DNA from: Cellulomonas fimi ATCC 484
Lineage (GTDB): Bacteria; Actinomycetota; Actinomycetes; Actinomycetales; Cellulomonadaceae
Direction: 5' to 3'
DNA length: 64,000 bases
Assembly (NCBI RefSeq): GCF_000212695.1
Contig: NC_015514.1
Coordinates: forward strand, 1,302,001 to 1,366,000
In this document: piece by piece, positions 7,778 to 17,060 of the stretch
Layout of the letters: each line of letters opens with the position of its first letter
Numbering within the stretch: position 1 is the first letter of the stretch
The notes under the pieces: model-generated
Told to the model about the DNA's origin: nothing
Databases searched by the model: none
What the model saw: only the letters and a program-made list of their open reading frames with translations
Position numbers and translations under genes: made by a program

Positions 7778-9253
7778 GTGCTCCTCACCCTGACGGCCCG
7801 CGGCGACGGCGCCCGTGACCTCGGCTTCCTGCTGCACAAGCACCCCGACCGGGTCCAGCGCTTCGAGCAGGCGTTCGGCGTCGCCCACGTGCTGTACCCG
7901 CGGGCGGACGACGACGTCACGACGGTGGCGCTCGTGCTCGAGGTCGACCCGGTCGCGCTCGTGCGGGGCAAGGGCGGCCGGGACGCGGCGTTCAGCCTCG
8001 CGCAGTACGTGAACGACCGCCCCTACGCCGCGTCGTCGATGCTCGCCGTCGCGCTCGGCTCGGTGTTCCGGACCGCCATGGCCGGCCGCTGCGACGCCCG
8101 ACCCGACCTGCCGGGGCGGGCGTGGGACCTCGACGTGCACGTGCCGTCCGTGCCGTGCCGCGGCGGCGCCGACGCCGCACGGCGCCTCTTCGAGCCGCTC
8201 GGCTGGGACGTCGACGCCCGCCCGGTGCCGCTCGACCCGCAGCTGCCCGCGTGGGGCGACTCCCGGTACGTCGACCTGCGGCTGCGGGGCACGCTGCGCG
8301 TCGCGGACGCGCTCAGCCACCTCTACGTGCTGCTGCCCACGCTCGACGGGGCCAAGCACTACTGGGTCGGCAGCGACGAGGTCGACAAGCTCGTCCGGGT
8401 CGGGCAGGGCTGGCTCGCCGAGCACCCCGCACGCGACGAGATCGCCCGCCGGTACCTCGCGCACCGCGGCACGCTCGCGGCGAGCGCGCTCGCCCGGCTC
8501 GCCGAGGTGGACGACGTGGCGCCCGAGGCGCTCGACGACGCGGTCCCCGGCGACGTCACCCAGCCCGTCGACGCGCCCGGGGCCGTCGAGGCCGTCCCGG
8601 GCGAGGACGGCGACCCGCCCGCCGCGGTGCCGCTCGCCCGCCGCCGCCTCGACGCGGTCGTCGACCGGCTGCGCGCGGCGGGCGCCCGCAGCGTCGTCGA
8701 CCTGGGCTGCGGCGAGGGGCACCTCCTGAGCGCGCTGCTCTCCGACCCGCGTGTCGACCGGCTGCTGGGCGTCGACGTCTCGCCGCGGGCGCTCACGGTC
8801 GCCGCGCGGCGGCTGCACCTCGACACGCTCCCGGACCGGCTGCGCTCCAAGGTCGACCTCGTGCAGTCGTCGGTCACATACACCGACGCGCGGGTCGCCG
8901 GGTTCGACGCCGCGGTGCTCATGGAGGTGATCGAGCACGTCGACCCGCCGCGCCTGGCCGCCCTCGAGCGCGCCGTGCTCGGCGCCGCCCGGCCCGCGAC
9001 GGTGGTCGTGACGACCCCGAACGCGGAGCACAACGTCCGCTACCCGACGCTGGCCGCGGGCACGATGCGCCACCACGACCACCGGTTCGAGTGGACCCGC
9101 GCGGAGCTCGCGGCGTGGGCGCACGCCGCCGGCGAGGCGTACGGCTACGACGTCGAGCTGAGCGGCATCGGCGACGACGACCCCGACGTGGGGCCGCCCA
9201 CGCAGATGGCGGTGCTCGTCCGCCGCACGACCCCCACGGAGGAGGCCCGATGA
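7778..9253 (+). CDS. hen1: 3'-terminal RNA ribose 2'-O-methyltransferase Hen1
   Basis: RNA repair methyltransferase, 491 residues. It marks the 2'-OH of the 3' end of a cleaved RNA before ligation, so the repaired site resists being cut again. The bacterial-specific N-terminal half (residues 1 to about 260) binds Pnkp. The C-terminal half is a SAM methyltransferase with LGCGEGH near residue 310. Metal ligands Glu383, Glu386, His387 (EVIEHVD) and His435 are all present in the Hen1 pattern. The GTG at 7778 starts exactly where the domain begins (LLTLTARGDGARDLGFLL). It overlaps pnkp by ATGA. Confidence 0.95.
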   Translation: MLLTLTARGDGARDLGFLLHKHPDRVQRFEQAFGVAHVLYPRADDDVTTVALVLEVDPVALVRGKGGRDAAFSLAQYVNDRPYAASSMLAVALGSVFRTAMAGRCDARPDLPGRAWDLDVHVPSVPCRGGADAARRLFEPLGWDVDARPVPLDPQLPAWGDSRYVDLRLRGTLRVADALSHLYVLLPTLDGAKHYWVGSDEVDKLVRVGQGWLAEHPARDEIARRYLAHRGTLAASALARLAEVDDVAPEALDDAVPGDVTQPVDAPGAVEAVPGEDGDPPAAVPLARRRLDAVVDRLRAAGARSVVDLGCGEGHLLSALLSDPRVDRLLGVDVSPRALTVAARRLHLDTLPDRLRSKVDLVQSSVTYTDARVAGFDAAVLMEVIEHVDPPRLAALERAVLGAARPATVVVTTPNAEHNVRYPTLAAGTMRHHDHRFEWTRAELAAWAHAAGEAYGYDVELSGIGDDDPDVGPPTQMAVLVRRTTPTEEAR

Positions 9254-11835
9254 CCGCGCTCGCCGTCCCGGCGCTGTCGCTCGTCGTCCTCGTCGGTGCG
9301 TCGGGCTCCGGCAAGTCGACGTTCGCGGCCCGCGCGTTCGGCCCGTTCGAGACGCTCTCGTCGGACTTCTTCCGCGGGCTCGTCTCGAACGACCCCAACG
9401 ACCAGGGGGCGACGACGGCGGCCTTCGAGGCGCTGCACCACGTCGCCGGTGCCCGGCTGGACGCGGGGCTGCTCACGGTGGTCGACGCGACGAACGTGCA
9501 GGCGACCGCGCGGCGCTCGCTGGTCGAGCTCGCGCGTGCGCACGACGTGCTGCCCGTCGCGATCGTCCTCGACCTGCCCGAGGACGTGTGCGTCGCGCGC
9601 AACGCCGCCCGCACCGACCGGGACTTCGGCGCGCACGTGGTCACGCGCCAGCGCGACCAGCTGCGGCGCTCGCTGCGCGGGCTGGCGCGCGAGGGGTTCC
9701 GGACCGTGCACGTGCTGCGGTCGGTCGAGGAGGTCGACGCCGCGGTGGTCGAGCGGCAGCCGCTGCGCAGCGACCTGCGGCACGACCACGGACCGTTCGA
9801 CGTCGTCGGCGACGTGCACGGGTGCCGCTCGGAGCTCGAGAGCCTGCTCGGCCGGCTCGGGTACGTCCTCGTGCGCGACGACGCCGGGCGGCCGGTCGAC
9901 GCCGCCCACCCCGAGGGCCGCCGCGCGCTGTTCGTCGGGGACCTGGTGGACCGGGGTCCGGACAGCCCGGGCGTGCTGCGGCTCGTCATGGGCATGGTCG
10001 CGGCGGGGCACGCGCTCGCGGTGCCCGGCAACCACGAGCACAAGCTCGTGCGGGCGCTCGACGGCAGGCAGGTGCAGGCGGCGCACGGCCTCGAGGTCAC
10101 GCTCGAGCAGCTCGCGGGGGAGAGCGCCGAGTTCCGGCGGGAGGTCCGCGACTTCTGCGACGGGCTCGTCGCGCACCTCGTCCTCGACGACGGCCGGCTC
10201 GTCGTCGCGCACGCCGGCCTCAAGGAGGAGTACCACGGGCGTGCGTCGGGACGGGTGCGCTCGTTCGCGCTGTACGGGGACACGACCGGCGAGCGGGACG
10301 AGTACGGCCTGCCGGTGCGGCTGGCCTGGCAGGACGACTACCGCGGCCGCGCGACCGTCCTGTACGGCCACACGCCGACGCCCGTGCCGACGTGGGTGAA
10401 CAACACGATGTGCCTCGACACGGGCTGCGTGTTCGGAGGGCACCTCACTGCGCTGCGCTACCCCGAGCGCGAGGTCGTGCAGGTGCCGGCCGAGCAGGTG
10501 TGGTTCGCCTCGCCCAAGCCGTTCCCGGTCGCGGGGACGGACCCTGCCGCGGCCGTAGGGGCGGACCGGCGCGACCCCGACGTGCTCGACGTGAGCGACG
10601 TGCTGGGACGCCGGGCCGTCGAGACGCGCCTTCTGGGGCGTGTCACGGTCGCGGAGGAGAACGCGGCGGGCGCGCTCGAGGTCATGAGCCGGTTCGCCGT
10701 CGACCCGCGCCGGCTGCTCTACCTGCCGCCCACCATGAGCCCGTGCGCGACCGCACCCGACGGCGACCTGCTGGAGCACCCCGCGGAGGCCTTCGAGGCG
10801 TACCGGTCCGACGGCGTCGACCGGGTGGTGTGCGAGGAGAAGCACATGGGCTCGCGCGCCGTCGTGCTCGTCTGCCGGGACGGCGCGACCGCCGCGGCCC
10901 GCTTCGGCCTGCCCGACGGCGTCACGGGTGCCGTGCACACCCGCACCGGACGGCCGTTCTTCGACGACGCGCGGGCCGAGGCGCTGCTCGCCGTCGTGCG
11001 CGACGCGGCCGGGTCCGCCGGCGTGTGGGACACGCTCGGCCCCGACGGCGGCCCGACCGGCTGGCTGCTGCTCGACGCGGAGCTCATGCCGTGGTCGCTC
11101 AAGGCGTCCGAGCTCCTGCGCCAGCAGTACGCGTCGGTCGGCGCGGCGGCACGCACGTCCCTCCCGGCGGCCGTCGCGACGCTGCACGCCGCCGCGGGGC
11201 GGGGTCTGGACGTGGGCGACCTGCTCGCCCGCACCGAGTCCCGCAGCCGCAACGCGGACGCGTTCGCCGACGCGTACCGCCGGTACGTGTGGCCGACCGA
11301 CGGCCTCGACGGGGTGCGCCTCGCGCCGTTCCAGGTGCTCGCTTCCGAGGGGCGCACGTTCGAGACCCACGACCACCTGTGGCACCTCGACGTGGCGGAC
11401 CGTCTCGCCGCCGCCGACCCGACCGGTGTGCTGCGCACGACGGCCCGGCTCGTCGTCGACCTCGCCGACGAGGCCTCCGTCGCGGCGGGCGTCGCGTGGT
11501 GGACCGACCTGACGGCCGCGGGCGGCGAGGGGATGGTCGTCAAGCCGCTCGCGAACCTCGTGCGCGGGCGTCGGGGACCCGTGCAGCCCGGCATCAAGGT
11601 CCGCGGCCGCGAGTACCTGAGGATCATCTACGGCCCCGACTACACCGAGCCGCACCACCTGCAGCGGCTGCGGCAGCGCAGCCTCGGGCGCAAGCGCGGG
11701 CTCGCGCTGCGGGAGTACGCGCTGGGCCTCGAAGGGCTCGCGCGTGCGGTCGAGGGCGAGCCGCTGTGGCGCGTGCACGAGGCGGTGTTCGCCGTGCTGG
11801 CGCTCGAGTCGGAGCCCGTCGACCCGCGCCTGTGA
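9250..11835 (+). CDS. pnkp: Polynucleotide kinase-phosphatase-ligase Pnkp
   Basis: Three-domain RNA end-healing and sealing enzyme, 861 residues. An N-terminal 5'-OH kinase carries P-loop GASGSGKST (residues 16-24). A central binuclear metallophosphatase carries GDVHG (about 187), GDLVDRGP (about 229) and GNHEHK (about 260). A C-terminal adenylyltransferase/ligase domain carries nucleophile Lys531 in EEKHMGSR and motif IV GGEGMVVK (758-765). The ligase domain needs Hen1 to act, which agrees with the ATGA overlap with hen1. All catalytic motifs are intact. Such pairs repair tRNA and other RNA cut by ribotoxins. No ribotoxin gene is recognised next to it. Confidence 0.95.
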   Translation: MTALAVPALSLVVLVGASGSGKSTFAARAFGPFETLSSDFFRGLVSNDPNDQGATTAAFEALHHVAGARLDAGLLTVVDATNVQATARRSLVELARAHDVLPVAIVLDLPEDVCVARNAARTDRDFGAHVVTRQRDQLRRSLRGLAREGFRTVHVLRSVEEVDAAVVERQPLRSDLRHDHGPFDVVGDVHGCRSELESLLGRLGYVLVRDDAGRPVDAAHPEGRRALFVGDLVDRGPDSPGVLRLVMGMVAAGHALAVPGNHEHKLVRALDGRQVQAAHGLEVTLEQLAGESAEFRREVRDFCDGLVAHLVLDDGRLVVAHAGLKEEYHGRASGRVRSFALYGDTTGERDEYGLPVRLAWQDDYRGRATVLYGHTPTPVPTWVNNTMCLDTGCVFGGHLTALRYPEREVVQVPAEQVWFASPKPFPVAGTDPAAAVGADRRDPDVLDVSDVLGRRAVETRLLGRVTVAEENAAGALEVMSRFAVDPRRLLYLPPTMSPCATAPDGDLLEHPAEAFEAYRSDGVDRVVCEEKHMGSRAVVLVCRDGATAAARFGLPDGVTGAVHTRTGRPFFDDARAEALLAVVRDAAGSAGVWDTLGPDGGPTGWLLLDAELMPWSLKASELLRQQYASVGAAARTSLPAAVATLHAAAGRGLDVGDLLARTESRSRNADAFADAYRRYVWPTDGLDGVRLAPFQVLASEGRTFETHDHLWHLDVADRLAAADPTGVLRTTARLVVDLADEASVAAGVAWWTDLTAAGGEGMVVKPLANLVRGRRGPVQPGIKVRGREYLRIIYGPDYTEPHHLQRLRQRSLGRKRGLALREYALGLEGLARAVEGEPLWRVHEAVFAVLALESEPVDPRL

Positions 11836-11957
11836 CCGGCCGGGCGTACGCCGCCCGCAGCGGGCGCGCTCCGGTTGCGCAGCCCGCACCTCCTGCGCAC
11901 CATCTGTGTGCGAGAACCGCTGCACGGTGCCGCTCGGCGGCTGGCGGAGGAGTGAGC

Positions 11958-12926
11958 ATGACCGCGTCGGAGACCTCGGCGCCCGGCCCCGGGCAGGCCG
12001 GCCGCTGGTTCTCGGCCGACGTGCGGGCGCTCGACGGGGCCGTCCGCCGGGCGCACGCGCCGGGGCCGCCGACGGACCCGCAGGTGCGCGCCGCCGAGCT
12101 CCAGACGGCACGCGAGCGGCTGCGGGCCGTCGACGAGGAGCTGCGCGCCCAGCACGCGCGCATCGCCGAGCTGGCCGCCGGTGTGGCCGAGCAGGCGACG
12201 GCCGCGTCCGAGGAGGCGCTGCGCGTGGCCGCCGCGGTGTCCACCCTCGCCCGCCTGCCGATCGCCGGTGCGTCCGTGGCGGATCTCGTCCCCGCCGTCG
12301 CCGCGGCCGTGGGTGAGGTGTTCGGCGACGACTGCGCGATCAGCCTCGTCCTCGGCCCGCCGCACGAGCCGACGGCGGTCGCCAGCACGGGCGAGACCGC
12401 CTCGGCCGCCGACGGCCAGCAGGTGTGGACCGGCGAGGGGCCGTCCGTCGACGCGTACGCGACCCGGCTCCCGGTCGTGTCCGCGGACCTCGGTCAGGAC
12501 GGCCGGTGGCCGCGGTTCGCCGAGCGTGTCGCCGGAGTCTCGGGGGTCGTCGCCGTGCCCGTCGAGTGCCAGGGGGACGTGGCGGGCGTGCTGACCTGCT
12601 ACGGGCGGACCCCGGTGCGGCTCACGACCGCGCAGATCGAGCGTGCCGTGCACCTCGGCGGGACGTGCAGCGCGCTGCTCACCGCCGCCACGGAGCAGGT
12701 GCGGCTCCGCGACGAGTCCGAGCAGCTCGCGCGCGCGCTCACCTCCCGCTCCGTCATCGACGAGGCGAAGGGTGTGGTCATCGCGCAGACCGGCGGCACC
12801 GCCGACGAGGCGTTCGCGCACCTCGCCGCGCTGAGCCAGCAGCGCAACGTCAAGCTGCGCGAGGTCGCCCGCGAGATCGTGGACGCCGCCGCCGGGCCCG
12901 TCCGCGCACCGCGCCGGCGGGCGTGA
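11958..12926 (+). CDS. GAF-ANTAR domain regulator
   Basis: Signal-responsive RNA-binding antiterminator, 322 residues. A coiled-coil-like segment (about residues 45-85, LQTARERLRAVDEELRAQH) precedes a GAF sensor domain (about 95-240). The C-terminal ANTAR domain (about 255-315) reads LTSRSVIDEAKGVVIAQTGG. ANTAR proteins bind paired hexaloop hairpins in leader RNAs to stop termination. No cognate RNA could be located here. ATG 11958 was chosen because GGAGGAG sits six to eight bases upstream; an in-frame GTG two codons earlier overlaps that site. The gene stands alone. Confidence 0.85.
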   Translation: MTASETSAPGPGQAGRWFSADVRALDGAVRRAHAPGPPTDPQVRAAELQTARERLRAVDEELRAQHARIAELAAGVAEQATAASEEALRVAAAVSTLARLPIAGASVADLVPAVAAAVGEVFGDDCAISLVLGPPHEPTAVASTGETASAADGQQVWTGEGPSVDAYATRLPVVSADLGQDGRWPRFAERVAGVSGVVAVPVECQGDVAGVLTCYGRTPVRLTTAQIERAVHLGGTCSALLTAATEQVRLRDESEQLARALTSRSVIDEAKGVVIAQTGGTADEAFAHLAALSQQRNVKLREVAREIVDAAAGPVRAPRRRA

Positions 12927-13047
12927 CGACGGGGGGACGGGCGGCACGAGCGCAGGCCCGGCCCTGACACGCGCACCCGTGCGTGGGATGATCGGGGTTC
13001 GGCCCGTGTGGAGACCACCGCCCGGGTCGCGGCCGGGACGGCCCTTC

Positions 13048-13305
13048 ATGCTCGACCCTCACGACCTGACCCCCGACGAGATCGACCGCACGCTCGTGCG
13101 GCTCGTCGCCGCACGTCTCCACGCCGGCACGCGCTCCGAGCGCGACGCCGCGGGTGCGGCGCTCCTGCAGTTCCTCGCCGCCGCGTGCTCGAACGGTGAC
13201 CCGTGCCCGGTGCACCGCACGCCGGGCGTCCCCCGGCCCGGCGGTCGGGAGCTCCACGCCGAGGTCGGCCCACGGCATCCGCCGCGCGCCGACTCGCTCG
13301 CCTGA
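13048..13305 (+). CDS. Small hypothetical protein
   Basis: An 85-residue protein, MLDPHDLTPDEIDRTLVRL at its start, with an amphipathic helical first half and a Pro/His-rich tail. I do not recognise the family. Reading can extend upstream to 12979, but the extension is low-complexity Arg/Pro and the ATG at 13048 begins the helical part. A possible promoter (CTGACA near 12964, GATGAT near 12987, 17 bases apart) lies upstream. It is convergent with the SpoIIE-fusion gene. The reading frame may not be expressed. Confidence 0.4.
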   Translation: MLDPHDLTPDEIDRTLVRLVAARLHAGTRSERDAAGAALLQFLAAACSNGDPCPVHRTPGVPRPGGRELHAEVGPRHPPRADSLA

Positions 13306-13352
13306 GTCGGCGGCTCCCGCGCGCCCGTCTCACCGGCGCCCGAGCCGGCGTC

Positions 13353-14852
13353 TCACTCGGCGGGCGCGGCGAGCAAGGTCGTCTCGAACGGCAGCCCCGC
13401 CAGCCGGAGCGTCCCCGCGGCGCGCGATCCCGCCGCGGCGACGAGGGTGACGGGTGCGCCCCCCGGCGCTCCCGCGTCGGTGAGCGTCTGCAGGGCCCGG
13501 ACCCCGATGCTGCCCAGGAACGTGAGGTCGCCGAGCTCGACCGTGACGGGCAGGAGCCCGCCGCGCGACTGCCGGTTGACCTCGGACGACACGCGCGACG
13601 CCGCCTCCGGGCGGTCGACCACGCCACCGACCCGCACGACCCCGACCTGCGCGGTGTCGATGGAGACGTCCGAGCGGGTGCTGGCGCGGGCGGGCCCGAC
13701 GTCGAGCGGGACACGGCGACGCGCGGGCAGCCTGAGGGTCACGCAGGTGCCGGACGCGCCGGTGTCCACCTGGACGTCGACCCCGCCCATGCGCGCCATC
13801 GCCAGGCCGCGGCCGCGGTCCGAGGGCATCGACGACGGCTCCTGCCACGTACCCGCGTCGGTCACCGTCACCGTCACCGTCGCGGTGTCGTCGAGCTCGG
13901 CGTGCACCGAGACCGGGCCGGGGGCGACTCCCCGGTACGCGTGCTCGACGCTGTTGGCCGCCGTCTCGCTGACGGCCAGCTCGAGCAGCGCGGCGTCCCG
14001 CGGAGTGAGCCCCACGGACGCGCCCCAGCGTCCGATCGCGCCGCGCAGCGGGCCGAGCGACGCGGCCTGCGCCGTCGTGCGGACGTCGAGCGGCGCGGGT
14101 GCGGGGCGGCGGTGGGCGACCAGGAGCGTCACGTCGTCGTCGAACCCGTCCGCGCCGAGCTCCGCCGGCACCCGACGGCACAGCCGCACGGCGGCGGACT
14201 CGTGCCGGTCCCCGTCGTCGCCGAGCGCGGCCGCCGCGGCCCGTGACAACGCCTGCCAGGACGCGTCGATGCTCGCGCCGGGGTGGTCCACCAGGCCGTC
14301 CGTGCAGAGCACCAGCGCCGCTCCCAGCGGGAGGACGGCGTGCGCGGTCGTGCCCGGGTCGGAGCCCCCGAGCGTGCCGCCCGCGGTGGCGGGCAGGGTC
14401 GTCGCTCCCGTCGCGGTGACCACGAGGGGTGGCGGGTGCCCCCGGGTCGCGTACTCGAGCTCGCCGGTGCGCGGGTCGAGGACCGCGACGCACACCGACG
14501 AGGCGAACGCGTGGGGAGCGCGCAGCGCGATCCGGTCGAGGACCGCCAGGCTCTCCGCGACGCTCGTGCCGTCCTGCAGGTGCGAGCCGAGCACCGAGCG
14601 CAGGTCACTCATGGTCACCGAGCTCTGGATCCCGGTGCCGACCACGTCGCCCACGGCGAGCGCGAGGCGGCCGTCGACGGTCACGCACGCGTCGAACCAG
14701 TCGCCGCCCACGGTCTGGTCGCGGTTGCTGACGAGGTAGGTGGCCGCCACGTCCGCGTGCGCGAGCAGGGGGACCGTCGCCGGCAGCAGCGCGCCGTGCA
14801 GGCGGACGAGGACGTCGCGCGACAGCGGAGGTGCGTCGTGGTCGTCAGCCAT
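13353..14852 (-). CDS. SpoIIE-type phosphatase / RsbW-type kinase / STAS fusion protein
   Basis: Single 499-residue protein holding all parts of a sigma-factor partner switch. A PP2C/SpoIIE phosphatase (about residues 30-215) has GGDWFDA, DVVGTG and FDDDVTLLVAH. A HATPase kinase domain (about 240-365) has N-box ELAVSETAANSVEHAY and GRGLAMARM. A C-terminal STAS domain (about 385-499) has Ser in LGSIGVRAL, the usual phosphorylation position. RsbW-like kinases phosphorylate STAS serines and SpoIIE phosphatases reverse this, so the protein could be self-contained. The ATG at 14852 abuts a GGGGAG, and an upstream in-frame GTG is possible. It lies 92 bases after the envelope genes and no sigma factor is nearby. 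Confidence 0.85.
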   Translation of the reverse strand: MADDHDAPPLSRDVLVRLHGALLPATVPLLAHADVAATYLVSNRDQTVGGDWFDACVTVDGRLALAVGDVVGTGIQSSVTMSDLRSVLGSHLQDGTSVAESLAVLDRIALRAPHAFASSVCVAVLDPRTGELEYATRGHPPPLVVTATGATTLPATAGGTLGGSDPGTTAHAVLPLGAALVLCTDGLVDHPGASIDASWQALSRAAAAALGDDGDRHESAAVRLCRRVPAELGADGFDDDVTLLVAHRRPAPAPLDVRTTAQAASLGPLRGAIGRWGASVGLTPRDAALLELAVSETAANSVEHAYRGVAPGPVSVHAELDDTATVTVTVTDAGTWQEPSSMPSDRGRGLAMARMGGVDVQVDTGASGTCVTLRLPARRRVPLDVGPARASTRSDVSIDTAQVGVVRVGGVVDRPEAASRVSSEVNRQSRGGLLPVTVELGDLTFLGSIGVRALQTLTDAGAPGGAPVTLVAAAGSRAAGTLRLAGLPFETTLLAAPAE

Positions 14853-14944
14853 CTCCCCGTCCCCGCGTGCGTCCAGGTGCACAGCCTGGCACCTCGCGGT
14901 GGGCCCGGCTCGGCGCACGCGCCGGACCGGGCCCACCGGAGCGG

Positions 14945-15571
14945 TCAGCTGCTTCCGCTCGCCGAGTCGCGGACGGCGTGCGCCGCGCCCTGCGCGTCGC
15001 CGCGCACCTCCTGGGCGGCCGAGGCGCCCTCCTCCTTGACGTTCGACGCGGCCTGCGTCGCGCGCTCCTTGACGGAGGTGGCGGCGTCCTGCGCGCCCTC
15101 CTTGAGGTTCTGCGCGGCCTCCGACGCCACGCTCTTGACCTCCTCGGCGAGCGGCTGCGCGGACTCCTTGAGCGCGGTCGCCGCCCGCTGCTCCTGCTCG
15201 GTGCTCGGCATGAGCGCCGCGACGACGAGGCCCGCGCCGAAGGCGACGAGACCCGCCGCGAGCGGGCTGCCCTGCGTGCCGGAGCGGGCCCGCTCGGGCA
15301 GGTCGGTCACGGCGTGGCCGACCCCGCTCGCGCGGTCGCCGACGGACTGCGCCGCCCCCTGGACGGCCGACGTCCCGCTCGACGTGAGGTCGGAGGCCGT
15401 GCCCATCACACGGTCGCGCAGGCCGCGCACGCCGGTGCGCACGCGGTCGGTCTGCCGGTGCACGACGCGTCCCGGGCTGACCCGGTCGGTCAGCGCGTCG
15501 ACGTCGTCGCTCAGCTCGGCTCGGGTGCGGGCGATGTCCGCACGGATCTGGTCCGGGTCCTGGGTGCTCAT
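14945..15571 (-). CDS. DUF3618 domain envelope protein
   Basis: 208-residue protein. The N-terminal QDPDQIRADIARTRAELSDDVDALTD is the DUF3618 signature. A single membrane helix follows at about residues 102-121 (AAGLVAFGAGLVVAALM). The last 85 residues are an Ala/Lys/Glu/Ser-rich amphipathic repeat region (for example SVKERATQAASNVKEEG) resembling LEA or apolipoprotein-like helices. It overlaps the preceding holin-like gene by ATGA. The function of the family is not established. In actinobacteria it travels with holin-like and DUF3618-like proteins, which suggests a role in membrane organisation or stress. Confidence 0.8.
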   Translation of the reverse strand: MSTQDPDQIRADIARTRAELSDDVDALTDRVSPGRVVHRQTDRVRTGVRGLRDRVMGTASDLTSSGTSAVQGAAQSVGDRASGVGHAVTDLPERARSGTQGSPLAAGLVAFGAGLVVAALMPSTEQEQRAATALKESAQPLAEEVKSVASEAAQNLKEGAQDAATSVKERATQAASNVKEEGASAAQEVRGDAQGAAHAVRDSASGSS

Positions 15572-15984
15572 CGGTTCTGCTCCTCGTGCCCCTGCAGGGC
15601 GTTCGGGATCTTCTTGACGGTCTGCGTGGTCTGCGGCAGTCCACGGATCTGGCGCACCTGGTCACGGGCGCGCAGGGCGAGCACGGCGGCGACGATCCCC
15701 CAGAGGATCCCGACGACGAGCGCGGACCAGCCGAGCCCGATGAGGTCGCCGAGGGCCCACCACAGCGCGAGCGACAGGAACAGCAGCGTGAGCTGCGCGG
15801 CCACGGCCGCGACCGCGACCATCCCGCCCGCGCGTCCCGCGTGCGCCGCGGACTCCTGCAGCTCGGCCTTGGCGAGCTCGAGCTCCTGGCGCATGAGGCG
15901 CGACAGGTTCTCGGTCACGTCGCCGAGGATCGTGCCGATCGAGCGATCCTCCGACGGGCCGGGGTCCCAGCCCTGCTCGGTCAT
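15568..15984 (-). CDS. Phage-holin-superfamily membrane protein (Phage_holin_3_6 type)
   Basis: 138-residue integral membrane protein. A short soluble N-terminus (SIGTILGDVTENLSRLMRQE) and a helix of the LELAKAEL type come first. Two long hydrophobic helices follow at about residues 51-80 and 87-107. Despite the family name it is a chromosomal envelope protein, not evidence of a prophage: no lysis or structural phage gene is near. ATG 15984 was chosen over an upstream in-frame start because it makes the tight four-base overlap with the previous gene. It is the middle gene of a three-gene overlapping unit. Confidence 0.8.
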   Translation of the reverse strand: MTEQGWDPGPSEDRSIGTILGDVTENLSRLMRQELELAKAELQESAAHAGRAGGMVAVAAVAAQLTLLFLSLALWWALGDLIGLGWSALVVGILWGIVAAVLALRARDQVRQIRGLPQTTQTVKKIPNALQGHEEQNR

Positions 15985-16988
15985 CGCCGGCCCCCCTCCG
16001 ACGTCCACGGGTCCGTGGAGCCGGGTGCGGAGGTGCCGCCCGCGCCGACGGAGCCCGTGCTGCCGGTGCCGCGCTGGTCGCCCTCGGCGTCCTCACCCGA
16101 TGCGCCGACCGGGCTGGCGCCGCCCGACGTGCTCAGCGGGTCGGTGCCCGACGTGCTGCTCCACGTCGGCGTGCCGGCAGTGGTGCCCGTGCTGCTCGTG
16201 CCGGTGTACCCGGAGGTCGTGGGCTCCGCCCAGGCGCCGCCGGTCGCGGGGTACGTCGGCGGGTACGTGGTCGTCGTGGGCGCGCCGATCGTCCCGGCGG
16301 TGCCGACCGTGCCGAGCGGACGCGCGCTGTCGGAGCTCGACGGCGCGTCCTTGAGCCCGCGCGCGAGCCGCCCGACGACCAGCCCCGCACCGGCCGCTGC
16401 CAGCAGGAACACGCCCGGCCGACGGCGTGCGAACGCCCGTACCTCGTCGAGCACGTCGCCGGGCTCGCGCTGCTCGAGCCAGTCGGCGAGCGCCTGCACG
16501 CGCGACCCGACCTCGGCGACCACGTCGACGGCCGCGCCCTGGTCGGGCGAGGAGTCGGCCATGGAGGACAGCTGGGAGCCGAACGTGCGGGCCGTCCCGG
16601 CGAAGCGCCGCTGCTGGCCCGAGGCCTGCGTCGTGAGCTCGCCGCGTGCGTCCTCCAGGAGGCGTCGCGTCTGCCGACGTGCCTCGCGGACGACGGCGCC
16701 GGCCTCGGCCTTCGCCTCCTGGGCCACGTGCTGACCGGCCTGCGCAGCGCTGTGCGCCACGTCGGACGCCTGCTCCTTGGCGGTGCTCGCCGCCTGCTGC
16801 GTGCGCTCGCCCGCGCCGGCCGACGTGCCGCCCGAGCCGGTGGTGCCGGTCGTGCCGCCGCCGAGCGTGCCGCCGGTGCCGAGCGTGCCGCTCGTGCCGG
16901 TGCTGCCCGTGCTGCTGGTGCCGCTCGTGCCGAGCGGGGTGTCGGGGTCGTTGCGGGTCCCGAACGGGTCAGGCGTGCTGGTGGTCAT
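15981..16988 (-). CDS. Low-complexity Ser/Thr/Gly-rich membrane-linked protein
   Basis: 335-residue protein of unusual composition. Residues 1 to about 60 are Ser/Thr/Gly repeats (GTSGTSSTGSTGTSGTLG). Residues about 65-170 form a charged helical region (ERTQQAASTAKEQASDVAHS, later RRQTRRLLEDARGELTTQ). A single membrane helix follows near 210-225 (GVFLLAAAGAGLVVGRLA). The last 100 residues are again Thr/Ser/Gly/Pro-rich. I do not recognise a defined catalytic family. The helical part resembles DUF3618-partner proteins. The ATG at 16988 begins MTTSTPDPFG. It heads the minus-strand unit that continues into the holin-like and DUF3618 genes. Confidence 0.7.
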   Translation of the reverse strand: MTTSTPDPFGTRNDPDTPLGTSGTSSTGSTGTSGTLGTGGTLGGGTTGTTGSGGTSAGAGERTQQAASTAKEQASDVAHSAAQAGQHVAQEAKAEAGAVVREARRQTRRLLEDARGELTTQASGQQRRFAGTARTFGSQLSSMADSSPDQGAAVDVVAEVGSRVQALADWLEQREPGDVLDEVRAFARRRPGVFLLAAAGAGLVVGRLARGLKDAPSSSDSARPLGTVGTAGTIGAPTTTTYPPTYPATGGAWAEPTTSGYTGTSSTGTTAGTPTWSSTSGTDPLSTSGGASPVGASGEDAEGDQRGTGSTGSVGAGGTSAPGSTDPWTSEGGRR

Positions 16989-17060
16989 GAGACGTCCTCG
17001 TGGTCGGTCGACGACGCGACGACGCGTGCCGTCGAGAGGGAGAGCCGCGTGGTGGGGGGA

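Noticed and set aside
15568..15984. Prophage signal from the holin-like gene
   Set aside because: It is a chromosomal envelope family member and no other phage gene is nearby.
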